Positions 31,849 through 39,668 of a stretch of 50,747 bases of DNA are shown here, one piece after another; within the stretch, counting starts at the first letter, position 1; each line of letters begins with the position of its first letter. Location: positions 1 to 50,747 of the forward strand of contig JAFRRN010000021.1 in NCBI GenBank assembly GCA_017428055.1, in the 5' to 3' direction. The position numbers and the translations under genes were made by a program. The DNA comes from Prevotella sp. (GTDB lineage Bacteria > Bacteroidota > Bacteroidia > Bacteroidales > Bacteroidaceae). The notes under the pieces were generated by a model that searched no databases, was not told the DNA's origin, and saw only the letters and a list, made by a program, of their open reading frames with translations.

Positions 31849-32775
31849 ATGGCAATGATTGCTGAGAGGAGAAACGACGGGATGCTTGTGGCTCACCTGT
31901 CCATGTTTGGGGCGTGTGCGGGTTGGGGGCTAATGGCTCCCGTGGGCAAGGAGGCGATGCTGCATGGCGTGAGCGGCCTGTCGATGGTGACCTTCCGCGT
32001 GGTGGGTGCTTGCTTGCTCTTTTGGCTGACATCGTTGTTTGTCCATAGGGAGCATGTCCCGCGAGGCGACAAGCTGATGTTTGCAGGTGCCGCCATCTTC
32101 GGCCTGTTGTTAAACCAGTGTTGCTATACGTTGGGGTTGAGTCTCACATCACCCATCAATGCGAGCATCGTCACCACCTCCATGCCAATCTTCGCCATGC
32201 TTCTGTCGGCTCTGATCTTGAAAGAACCCATCACGGGCAAGAAAGCCATTGGCGTATTGATGGGCTGCTCTGGGGCGTTGATGCTCATCCTCACCTCAGC
32301 ATCGCACGTGAGCGACAAGGTGGGCGACATCCGTGGCGACCTACTCTGCCTCTTCGCGCAGTTCTCTTTCGCGCTTTACCTTTCCCTCTTCAACCCGCTC
32401 ATCCGCCGTTACAACGTCTTCACCATCAACCGATACATGTTTTCCTGGGCTTCCATCATGCTCCTGCCATTCACCTTTGGTGAAACAATGGACACGGTGT
32501 GTTCGCACTTGCCTGTTAAGACATGGATGGAAGTGGGATATGTGGTGTGCGTCGGCACGTTCCTCTGCTACATCCTCACGATGGTTGGGCAGCGCGCCTT
32601 GCGCCCCACCGTGGTCTCAGTATACAACTATGTGCAACCCATCGTCTCGGTCTTCGCCTCGTTGCTAATGGGCGTAGGCGTGTTGAAACCCACCCATGCC
32701 CTTGCCGTCATCCTCGTATTCACGGGTGTCTGGCTCGTCACGAAGTCAAGGGCGAGGGATGACTCCCGTAGATGA
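31849..32775 (+). CDS. EamA/DMT-family permease
   Basis: 308 aa, about ten TM helices in two homologous EamA halves (about 15-145 and 165-305). Features: MFGACAGWGLMAPVGKEAM with the first helix, LTSPINASIVTTSMPIFAMLLSALILKEPITGKKAIGVLMG closing the first half, and YVQPIVSVFASLLMGVGVLKPTHALAVILVFTGV closing the second. Drug/metabolite exporters of this group move amino acids, nucleobases or sugars; the substrate here is unknown. It precedes the GH3 gene by 60 bp and may share its transcript. Confidence 0.88.
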   Translation: MAMIAERRNDGMLVAHLSMFGACAGWGLMAPVGKEAMLHGVSGLSMVTFRVVGACLLFWLTSLFVHREHVPRGDKLMFAGAAIFGLLLNQCCYTLGLSLTSPINASIVTTSMPIFAMLLSALILKEPITGKKAIGVLMGCSGALMLILTSASHVSDKVGDIRGDLLCLFAQFSFALYLSLFNPLIRRYNVFTINRYMFSWASIMLLPFTFGETMDTVCSHLPVKTWMEVGYVVCVGTFLCYILTMVGQRALRPTVVSVYNYVQPIVSVFASLLMGVGVLKPTHALAVILVFTGVWLVTKSRARDDSRR

Positions 32776-32835
32776 CAAGCCGAACAACAGCCTACATAAA
32801 TTGACAATCATGACAATAACAAATCACCTAAACAA

Positions 32836-34980
32836 ATGAAACACTTATTGATAACCCTCATGTTGACAGCAACCATTTCAACATCTGCGCAAGACGGACA
32901 GAACCGCCTTGCGCAACAAGCTACCGACATCATTTCACAAATGACGCTCGAAGAGAAATTCACTCAGTTGATGAACGAGACACCCGGCATCCCACGATTG
33001 GGCATCGAGCCTTACGACTGGTGGAACGAGGCGTTGCATGGCGTGGCACGCGACGGGCGAGCCACCGTCTTTCCGCAGCCCATCGGGCTGGGCGCCACTT
33101 TCGACCCTGCCTTGGCGAAAGAGATAGGGGATGCCATCGCCACGGAGGGGCGGGCGAAATACGTAGTGGCACGTAAGAACAACAACTACTCCCGCTATAC
33201 GGGATTGACGTTCTGGAGTCCCAATGTCAACATCTTTCGCGATCCACGATGGGGTAGGGGTATGGAGACATACGGCGAAGACCCTTTCCTCACGGGTACG
33301 ATGGGCACGGCCTTCGTGCAGGGGATGCAAGGCAACGACCCCGTGTATCTCAAGGCGGCCGCCTGCGGCAAGCACTATGCCGTCCACTCCGGGCCTGAGG
33401 CGACGCGCCATACGGTGAACGTTGAGCCATCAAGACGTGACTTGTGGGAAACTTACTTACCCGCGTTCCAAATGCTTGTGCAAAAAGGGAAAGTGGAGAT
33501 CATCATGGGTGCCTATAACCGCGTGTATGGCGAAAGCGCGTCGGGTAGCAAGTTCCTACTTACCGACATCCTGCGTAAGCAATGGGGATTCCAAGGGCAT
33601 ATCGTGAGCGATTGCGGAGCGGTGACCGACATTTACGAGGGTCATCGGATTGCCAAGACGGAGGCGGAGGCCTGCGCCATAGCCATCAAGGCGGGCCTCA
33701 ACGTGGAATGTGGCACTACATTTAAGGCGATGAAGGAAGCGCTGGCGCAACATCTTATCACAGAGGCAGACATTGACAGGGCGTTGATGCCGTTGATGAT
33801 GACCCGCCTGAAATTGGGCATCCTCCAACCCGACGACAATTGCCCTTACAACCATGTGGGTGAGGAGGTGATAGGATGCGAAAGGCACATTGCGCTTGCC
33901 AGACAAGCAGCCGTGGAGAGCATGGTATTGCTGAAGAACGATGGCGTGTTGCCCTTGAAGAAAGACATCCACACGCTGTTTGTCACAGGAGCGGGAGCAG
34001 CCGACGCATTTTGGCTGATGGGCAATTACTTCGGTATCTCAGACCGCTATTGCACCTACTTGCAAGGTATCGTGTCGAAAGTGAGCAACGGTACGGCAGT
34101 CAATTACCGTCCCGGCGTGATGGAGAGTGCGCCCACACGCAATTCCATCAACTGGGCGGTGGATGAAGCCGCCGGGGCGGAATACACCGTGGTGGTGATG
34201 GGAAACAACGGGAACCTCGAAGGCGAGGAGGGAGAGGCTATCGACTCCGAGCGTGGCGACCGCGACGGCATCGGTCTGCCGGAGAGCCAGATGAAGTTCC
34301 TGCGCGACATCAGGGCGCGCAAGCATAGCGGAGTCATCGTCGTGTTGACGGGAGGCAGCCCTGTGGACGTGCGGGAGATCTCGCAATTGGCAGATGCCGT
34401 CATCATGGCTTGGTACCCTGGGCAAGAGGGAGGTTATGCGCTGGGCGACCTACTCTTTGGCGACGCTAACTTCTCTGGCAAGTTGCCAGTGACCTTCCCT
34501 GCCGATGGCGACAAGTTGCCACCGTTTGAGGATTATTCCATGAAGGGGCGCACCTATAAGTATATGTCCGATAACGTCTTTTATCCGTTTGGCTATGGGT
34601 TGAGTTACGGAAAGGTAGATTACGCAAACCTCCGCGTGACAGCCGACAAGAAGAAAGGGGCGACCGTCCAAGTGACACTTGCCAACCATTCATCATGGCC
34701 TATTACCGAGACCCCACAAGTATATGTATCAGCGCCAAATGCTGGCTTTACCGCCCCCATCCAGCAACTGGCAGCCTTCCAACGTGTCGCCCTCATGCCC
34801 GGGGAAAGCAAAGAAGTGCAATTCGACGTCCCCATAGGACGACTGATGACCGTACAGGAAGATGGAAGTAGCAAGCTCACCCGTGGCGAATACTTATTCA
34901 CGGTGTCAAATGCCGCTCCCTCGGCAAGGAACAAAGACCTCGATGTGAGTGCCTTGAGCCTACAGGTACACATCAAATAA
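32836..34980 (+). CDS. GH3 beta-glycosidase, probable beta-xylosidase
   Basis: 714 aa with signal peptide MKHLLITLMLTATISTSAQ. N-terminal (beta/alpha)8 barrel starting DIISQMTLEEKFTQL, with NVNIFRDPRWGRGMETYGEDPFL and the HYAVHSGPE motif. The nucleophile Asp is in VSDCGAVTDIY (about residue 258). Then comes the alpha/beta sandwich (AAVESMVLLKNDGVLPL...) and a C-terminal FnIII-like domain. The SDCGA nucleophile context and EALHG start are typical of GH3 xylosidases/arabinosidases rather than beta-glucosidases (SDW), so exo-beta-xylosidase is favoured. It is followed by a terminator. Confidence 0.9.
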   Translation: MKHLLITLMLTATISTSAQDGQNRLAQQATDIISQMTLEEKFTQLMNETPGIPRLGIEPYDWWNEALHGVARDGRATVFPQPIGLGATFDPALAKEIGDAIATEGRAKYVVARKNNNYSRYTGLTFWSPNVNIFRDPRWGRGMETYGEDPFLTGTMGTAFVQGMQGNDPVYLKAAACGKHYAVHSGPEATRHTVNVEPSRRDLWETYLPAFQMLVQKGKVEIIMGAYNRVYGESASGSKFLLTDILRKQWGFQGHIVSDCGAVTDIYEGHRIAKTEAEACAIAIKAGLNVECGTTFKAMKEALAQHLITEADIDRALMPLMMTRLKLGILQPDDNCPYNHVGEEVIGCERHIALARQAAVESMVLLKNDGVLPLKKDIHTLFVTGAGAADAFWLMGNYFGISDRYCTYLQGIVSKVSNGTAVNYRPGVMESAPTRNSINWAVDEAAGAEYTVVVMGNNGNLEGEEGEAIDSERGDRDGIGLPESQMKFLRDIRARKHSGVIVVLTGGSPVDVREISQLADAVIMAWYPGQEGGYALGDLLFGDANFSGKLPVTFPADGDKLPPFEDYSMKGRTYKYMSDNVFYPFGYGLSYGKVDYANLRVTADKKKGATVQVTLANHSSWPITETPQVYVSAPNAGFTAPIQQLAAFQRVALMPGESKEVQFDVPIGRLMTVQEDGSSKLTRGEYLFTVSNAAPSARNKDLDVSALSLQVHIK

Positions 34981-35007
34981 AAAAAAGGAAGCAACCTATA
35001 ATCGCAT

Positions 35008-35055
35008 AAATACCCGCGCAAATGATCATAGCGTGGGTATTTGTCTTTTTTATTT
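35008..35055 (+). terminator. Rho-independent terminator after the GH3 gene
   Basis: AAATACCCGCGC (35008-35019) pairs with GCGTGGGTATTT (35031-35042), one mismatch, 11-nt loop, followed by TGTCTTTTTTATTTT. Confidence 0.8.
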
Positions 35056-35062
35056 TGCCCTT

Positions 35063-35128
35063 GGCCGCACACCCTTTTGGCTATGGCCGCACGGTCTTTT
35101 GGCTATAGCCGCACGGTTGCAAATGCCG
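35063..35128. repeat. Three 22-bp units after the GH3 terminator
   Basis: 35063-35084 and 35085-35106 are GGCCGCAC-n3-CTTTTGGCTAT and differ at only three of 22 positions. The third unit (35107-35128) keeps the GCCGCACGGT part. They lie in the gap between the GH3 gene and the convergent DUF4298 gene. Confidence 0.85.
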
Positions 35129-35178
35129 CATCCATTCCCGACAATAGACATGTTTGTTACCGATAGATGTATCGGTTA

Positions 35179-35472
35179 TCACCGTTGTTTGAGCAGTTTC
35201 TTCAGGTCATTGTCGTCTGCAAGCAGGTCCCATAGGCCGTCCTCTGACAATACGCCCCGTTTCAAGTCCTTGGGCAAAAGCCCCTTCTCGTCCGCCTCGA
35301 AGTCCTCTACCCATTCACCTTTGTCAAAATAGTGCTTCAATGCCTTGATGGAAGGTTGTGCTTTCTTGTACCTTCTCATTGCCTCATATAGCTTACTCAC
35401 AGCCTCGGAGGCGATGTCGAAATGCGCTTCCATCTGCTGGATTCTCTCGATTCGTTCCATGTTGCCAAACAT
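35179..35472 (-). CDS. DUF4298 family protein
   Basis: 97 aa, charged, helical, no signal or TM. Begins MFGNMERIERIQQMEAHFDI (ATG 35472, or MERIE at 35460) and continues with SKLYEAMRRYKKAQPSIKALKHYFDKGEW and LPKDLKRGVLSEDGLWDLLAD, which matches DUF4298 as I know it. Function unknown. Its ATG overlaps the stop of the double-cupin gene (TAATG), so it is translationally coupled as the last gene of the Wzi operon. Confidence 0.8.
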   Translation of the reverse strand: MFGNMERIERIQQMEAHFDIASEAVSKLYEAMRRYKKAQPSIKALKHYFDKGEWVEDFEADEKGLLPKDLKRGVLSEDGLWDLLADDNDLKKLLKQR

Positions 35473-36407
35473 TATTTAGTTAGTAGGTGTGCTTGCTTAT
35501 AATCCTCATAGTCGCGAATGTAGTCGTTGTCATCGTAAACGTCGGATGTCAGGGCGAGGCAGATGGAGCCAGAGGAGAACTCTTGTTCGTGGCTCCAGAT
35601 GCCGGGAGGGATATGAAGACCGTAATATGGGCGGTTGAGAATGACGGTGCGGCGATTGGTGCCATCGTCCAATACCACTTCGAAGCTGCCACTTGCCGCC
35701 ACCAGCAGTTCATGGCAATTGAGGTGTACGTGCCCGCCGCGTGTCACTCCGCCGGGAATGTCGTAAGTGTAGAACACGCGCTTGATGTCAAAGGGCAAGT
35801 CTTTGCCGCCGTTGAGTGCCGTGATGTTGCCCTCGCGAATTTCCACCTTGGGCAATGGGATAAGGGGGCAGTCGTAGACGGAAGCCTTGTTTTTAAATGA
35901 AGAATGATGAATGAAGAAAGAAGAATCGTTTGATGGAGAACCAATGACATGGGGTGATTCTACATTTTCAGCAAAAGGACTGTTGTCTGAACTCCTAAAC
36001 TCCTGAACTCCTGAACTCCTAAAACTCCTGAATACTTCATAGTCATAGATATAATCCTCCGGCGTATAGGGGATAGACGCCAGGACGAGGGCGACGGAAT
36101 TGGTGGAGAAGTTATTCATCGACCGCCACCAGCCCCGTGGGACGAAAAGCCCATAATAGGAACGGTTGAGCGAGAAACACCTCTCCCCGTTGCCGTCATC
36201 GAGCAACACGTCAAAGCTACCCGACAGGGCGATGATAAATTCCTCGTTTTGCTTGTAGGCGTGACCGCCACGGGTCTCCCCTCCCGGTACGTCGTATATC
36301 CAATAGGTACGTGCGATGCGGAAAGGTATTTCCTCGCCCTCTTCGATGGCGGAGAGGTTCCCTCGAAGGTCTACATGTTTGGGCAATTGTATGATTCTTG
36401 GTTCCAT
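35472..36407 (-). CDS. Fused tandem FdtA/WxcM-type cupin protein
   Basis: 311 aa with two homologous cupin halves: residues about 1-125 (PKHVDLRGNLSAIEEGEEIPFRIARTYWIYDVPGGETRGGHAY...) and about 180-311 (PKVEIREGNITALNGGKDLPFDIKRVFYTYDIPGGVTRGGHVH...). Each has the GGxTRGGHxH start of FdtA-type dTDP-4-oxo-6-deoxy-glucose 3,4-ketoisomerases and the YYGLxxPxGxW block. The first half reads RGGHAY where the second has RGGHVH, so one expected His of this block is missing. The linker (about 130-180) is Ser-rich and encoded by simple repeats. A surface-sugar role fits the neighbouring Wzi-like gene. Confidence 0.85.
   Translation of the reverse strand: MEPRIIQLPKHVDLRGNLSAIEEGEEIPFRIARTYWIYDVPGGETRGGHAYKQNEEFIIALSGSFDVLLDDGNGERCFSLNRSYYGLFVPRGWWRSMNNFSTNSVALVLASIPYTPEDYIYDYEVFRSFRSSGVQEFRSSDNSPFAENVESPHVIGSPSNDSSFFIHHSSFKNKASVYDCPLIPLPKVEIREGNITALNGGKDLPFDIKRVFYTYDIPGGVTRGGHVHLNCHELLVAASGSFEVVLDDGTNRRTVILNRPYYGLHIPPGIWSHEQEFSSGSICLALTSDVYDDNDYIRDYEDYKQAHLLTK
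35987..36036. repeat. Simple tandem repeat inside the double-cupin gene
   Basis: Tandem copies of CTCCTGAA/CTCCTAAA (period 8-10) across 35987-36036 encode the SFRSSGVQEFRSS part of the linker. A second low-complexity AG-rich stretch (AATGAAGAATGATGAATGAAG, roughly 35897-35930) encodes the other end of the linker. The copies differ slightly in length but keep frame. Confidence 0.75.
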
Positions 36408-36408
36408 G

Positions 36409-36942
36409 TTAATGTTTCTTGAATGTCAGGCGAAGCATGTCGGACGACAAGGTCATCCTTGTGTTCTTGAGCTGTTCTATCGCAAAGAGCTCTTCCGCTT
36501 GGTTTATGCCTAAGTGTTTGAGGGTTGGCGTTAGTTCCGCTATGGGGTCTCCTGTCTCTCGGTCGTTGATCCGGGGGTCGCTGAGGGCGAGTGCATCGCC
36601 GTCTATGGCAAACCGCATGATATAGACGGTATCGGGTCGGTCGTTGTCGCGCAGCTGCAACAGGTTCGCCTGGAAAGCCCAGAAGATACGGTTTTCGCTT
36701 AAATCCACGGCGGTTCCCGTAGCGAGGGTGTCTATCTTCACGAGATGCCAGTTGCCGTCGATGTTTCCCTTGGAATGCGTCTCCACCTCGCAAGAAACAC
36801 ATAAGGCGCAGAGGATGCATAAGACACCCAGGGCGCAGAGTGTTCCGATGGCGCAGGGCTTTCGTATGGGAAAGGGGAGGAAGGCCAGGATGGCATTCCT
36901 TGGTTCTCTCATTCTTGATATGCGGGCATCTGTATTTTTCAT
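36409..36942 (-). CDS. Lipocalin-like lipoprotein
   Basis: 177 aa from ATG 36942 (MKNTDARISRMREPRNAILAF). A long n-region leads into a Cys-rich hydrophobic signal (GTLCALGVLCILCALCVSC) whose last Cys is the lipobox. The mature part is a small beta-barrel-like domain: GNWHLVKIDTLATGTAVDL, FWAFQANLLQLRD and TLSSDMLRLTFKKH, resembling the lipocalin-like lipoproteins common in Bacteroidetes. It starts 11 nt after the Wzi-like stop and ends 1 nt before the double-cupin ATG. Function unknown. Confidence 0.75.
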   Translation of the reverse strand: MKNTDARISRMREPRNAILAFLPFPIRKPCAIGTLCALGVLCILCALCVSCEVETHSKGNIDGNWHLVKIDTLATGTAVDLSENRIFWAFQANLLQLRDNDRPDTVYIMRFAIDGDALALSDPRINDRETGDPIAELTPTLKHLGINQAEELFAIEQLKNTRMTLSSDMLRLTFKKH

Positions 36943-36953
36943 CTTGGTAAACT

Positions 36954-38516
36954 TTAATGCGTGAAAAGCTTGGAAATAGTGAGTTGGAATCCTTGGTTGT
37001 TGCCACGGATATTCCCCGCGTCCATGCCCCATGCCCCTTTCACCTTCCATCCGTGATGGAAGCGATAGTCGGCTTCCAACAGGACACTGAGGTTGTGCCG
37101 GTTCTTGGTATAGGGATAGGTGTATGTGCCGAGGCCGTCATGCCATGTCACAAGCGAGCGATAGTGGAGCCGCTCCGTGGGATTGCCGTCAACCCCCAGG
37201 TGGAATGCCATGAAGCGGTTGTTATGCACGTAGATGTCGCCATTCTCGTTGTAAATGGGCGATAGATACAATGGATTTCCCATCACCTGCCCCCAGTGTT
37301 GCCATCCCGTGAAGATGTAATGGTTGTAGAAGTCGTCGTTTCCCCCGATATGATTGGACAGTCCCTGTGAATGGTCGTGGTAGAGAGGCCCGCTTTGGTA
37401 CTTGGTGTAGAGATATTCAAAAACGATATTTCTCAACCATCGATTGTATTTGAAGTTGAGCTCCGCCCCTAACATCCAGTCCTTGAAGGCATAGAGTAGG
37501 TACCGCGACCTCTTCTTCTCGTTCCACTCCTCCCCCGTGCCATAACCGTCGTAGTCAAGGTTAAGCATCGAGGAATGGTCCTCAAAGTATCTGTCGGCAT
37601 AGATGCTCATCGTCCAGTCGTCGGCATCATACCTCACACGCACCAACCAACTGCCCAATTGGTTGCCCTCGGCATTCTCGTAGGGCGTGTCTTTCTCTAC
37701 ATGTTCGCTGCCCCCAGGCACGAAAGCCCTGTAGTAACTTCTTAGGTTGGCGTCGCTTTTCACGATCCTGATGGAGTCGCCCCACATCGGCATATAAGAC
37801 ATGCCACCGAAGGTACATGCCATCTCCAAGCCCATTTCCAGCGACAGGGGATAAAACCCCTCCTCGTTCCCGATCCTGATGAACCCCGACTTGCTATGGT
37901 ATCTGACGTTGTCGGCATATTTGCTTTGACGGTTTGTGAAGTCGTGCTGCCACTTGTCGTCGGTCATCCTGCCGTATGCCACGTGTCCCTTGATGCCAAG
38001 CCAGCCATTGCTGAAAGGCAAGACCCAATAGTCGGGCAACGCTAACCGCACTTGCGGTACCGGACGGGCATTGGTTCCCAATGTCTGCGAGCCGCTGCTA
38101 AGGTCGTTGTTCTTCATTTGCAAGGGATAGTGTTTACTTCCGACGGTAAGTGTGCCATGGAGCCAACGCACCTCGGCGAAAGCCTGTTGGATGATGATGT
38201 CACTGGTATAATGATAAGGCACGGCGACATCTATGCCATAGCCAATGCCCCATCGCCTGACGCTGTCCATGCGCAGGGGGCGAGTGACAGACCCCCGTAG
38301 GTATCCGTTAGTCTCTTCCAAAGAGCTGAGGCCGTATTTGTTGGCATTGAGCCAGAGGGGTGTCTTGCCGTGTGAGAGCGCCCCTTGCATCTCCACCTCG
38401 TATTGGATGCCTTTTGTCCATTCCAACCTTCCCGCATCGCCATAGTCCATCCATTCCTGTGGAAATGCAGGAATGAGGTATGACAGGATAATGATAACAA
38501 CAGGAAGACGTTTCAT
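36954..38516 (-). CDS. Capsule assembly Wzi-family outer-membrane protein
   Basis: 520 aa from ATG 38516. Signal peptide MKRLPVVIIILSYLIPAFPQ, then a series of amphipathic beta-strands ending in an aromatic residue/His (LTISKLFTH), as for outer-membrane barrels. The motif TGSK/VGSKHYPLQMKNNDLSSGSQTLGTNARPVPQVRLALP is characteristic of the Capsule assembly protein Wzi family. In E. coli, Wzi is an 18-strand barrel anchoring group 1 capsule. Here no wza/wzc are adjacent; it leads an operon with a lipocalin-like lipoprotein and a sugar-modifying cupin. The frame upstream of 38516 is without a proper start. Confidence 0.82.
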   Translation of the reverse strand: MKRLPVVIIILSYLIPAFPQEWMDYGDAGRLEWTKGIQYEVEMQGALSHGKTPLWLNANKYGLSSLEETNGYLRGSVTRPLRMDSVRRWGIGYGIDVAVPYHYTSDIIIQQAFAEVRWLHGTLTVGSKHYPLQMKNNDLSSGSQTLGTNARPVPQVRLALPDYWVLPFSNGWLGIKGHVAYGRMTDDKWQHDFTNRQSKYADNVRYHSKSGFIRIGNEEGFYPLSLEMGLEMACTFGGMSYMPMWGDSIRIVKSDANLRSYYRAFVPGGSEHVEKDTPYENAEGNQLGSWLVRVRYDADDWTMSIYADRYFEDHSSMLNLDYDGYGTGEEWNEKKRSRYLLYAFKDWMLGAELNFKYNRWLRNIVFEYLYTKYQSGPLYHDHSQGLSNHIGGNDDFYNHYIFTGWQHWGQVMGNPLYLSPIYNENGDIYVHNNRFMAFHLGVDGNPTERLHYRSLVTWHDGLGTYTYPYTKNRHNLSVLLEADYRFHHGWKVKGAWGMDAGNIRGNNQGFQLTISKLFTH

Positions 38517-38536
38517 AGACACCTTATTATATATAT

Positions 38537-38546
38537 GTAACGTTAC
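38537..38546. promoter_or_regulatory. GTAACGTTAC palindrome in a divergent promoter region
   Basis: A perfect 10-bp palindrome 20 nt upstream of the Wzi-like ATG, in the 155-bp gap to the divergent Gly-rich gene. It could be a regulator site; no direct support. Confidence 0.3.
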
Positions 38547-38624
38547 TTTTGGTGATTTATTGCATTTAGGGATTTTCCCCCATCGTTTTAGGGAAATTCC
38601 TTTTTTTTGTTTGTTGGGTTGTCG

Positions 38625-38632
38625 TATCTTTG
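38625..38632 (+). promoter_or_regulatory. -7 box for the Gly/Ser-rich protein gene
   Basis: TATCTTTG, exact, 39 nt before the ATG. The matching -33 position is inside a T-run (38601-38608). Confidence 0.55.
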
Positions 38633-38671
38633 CACCGTGAACATTAGAAATCATTTTAAAACCGTAAGATT

Positions 38672-39613
38672 ATGAAGAAGTTGATCATCGCCTTGACATC
38701 ACTGTTCGTTATGACAGTATCGGCAAATGCAATGAGTTATGAGCAAGCACGCCAGCAGGCGCTGTTCCTCACAGACAAGATGGCGTATGAGCTGAACCTC
38801 ACGGAAGAACAATATGAGGCTGCTTACGAGGTGAACCTCGATTACCTCATGAGTGTCAACAGCCAAACTGACCTCTATGGTGCATACTGGCAGCAACGTA
38901 ATCTCGACCTAAGCTATATCCTGCTCGACTGGCAATATCGCATGTATGTGGATGCAGCCTATTTCTATCGTCCGCTCTATTGGAACGCAGGATATTGGCA
39001 CTTTGGCATCTATGCACGCTATCCGCACCGTGACTACTTCTATTTTGGCAGGCCACATTTCTTCCATGTATACCGTGGAGGGCACAGTTGGAGGATGAAT
39101 GGTGGTCGCAGCTGGTATCACGGACGCACTTTTGGACCACGCCCAGGACATGACAGGGTAGGGATGCGCGACGGCTTCAACCGTGGAGACTTCGGACGCG
39201 GCGGTAGCCATGGCATACAAAATGGTCGCAGCGTAAGCCCCTCTAACCGTAATGGTGGCGCACCGGGCAACTATGGAGGCAACAGGTCGTTTGGCAATGG
39301 TGGCTCACGGAGCATTGGCAGCAATAGCACACGCGAGAGCAGCACACGCACGACGGTGACCCGTCCCAGCGGCAGTAGCTTTGGTAACTCACGTTCCAAT
39401 GTGCAGTCAACCACACCACGCAGCACATTCACCCCGCGCAGCGGCTCGGTCGGCTCCTCGTCTAATCGTTCGATGAGCGCACCGTCGCGCAGCACGAGCG
39501 GCTCTTTCGGCGGCGGAAGCCGGGGTGGGTCTTTCAGCAGTGGCAGCCGTGGCGGTGGAGGCTCCTCATCGGGTGGCAGCCATGGCGGAGGCTCATTCGG
39601 AGGAAGAAGATAA
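38672..39613 (+). CDS. Secreted Gly/Ser/Arg-rich protein
   Basis: 313 aa. Signal peptide MKKLIIALTSLFVMTVSANA, then a helical N-terminal domain (about 22-75: QARQQALFLTDKMAYELNLTEEQYEAAYEVNLDYL), an aromatic Tyr/His/Trp-rich middle (about 80-150), and a long low-complexity tail of Gly, Ser, Arg and Asn (about 155-313) ending GGSFGGRR. The basic tail suggests binding to polyanions or the envelope, but that is inference. The family is not recognised beyond the low-complexity design. Single-gene unit with a promoter and a terminator. Confidence 0.75.
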   Translation: MKKLIIALTSLFVMTVSANAMSYEQARQQALFLTDKMAYELNLTEEQYEAAYEVNLDYLMSVNSQTDLYGAYWQQRNLDLSYILLDWQYRMYVDAAYFYRPLYWNAGYWHFGIYARYPHRDYFYFGRPHFFHVYRGGHSWRMNGGRSWYHGRTFGPRPGHDRVGMRDGFNRGDFGRGGSHGIQNGRSVSPSNRNGGAPGNYGGNRSFGNGGSRSIGSNSTRESSTRTTVTRPSGSSFGNSRSNVQSTTPRSTFTPRSGSVGSSSNRSMSAPSRSTSGSFGGGSRGGSFSSGSRGGGGSSSGGSHGGGSFGGRR

Positions 39614-39630
39614 TAATTAGGTAATTCATC

Positions 39631-39667
39631 ATAGTTAAGAGTCCATGGTCCATGGGCTCTTAACTAT
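39631..39667. terminator. Bidirectional terminator between convergent genes
   Basis: ATAGTTAAGAG (39631-39641) and CTCTTAACTAT (39657-39667) form a perfect stem, extended by CCATGG on both sides. It lies between the plus-strand Gly-rich gene and the minus-strand dehydrogenase, whose stop is 2 bp away. Confidence 0.75.
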
Positions 39668-39668
39668 A

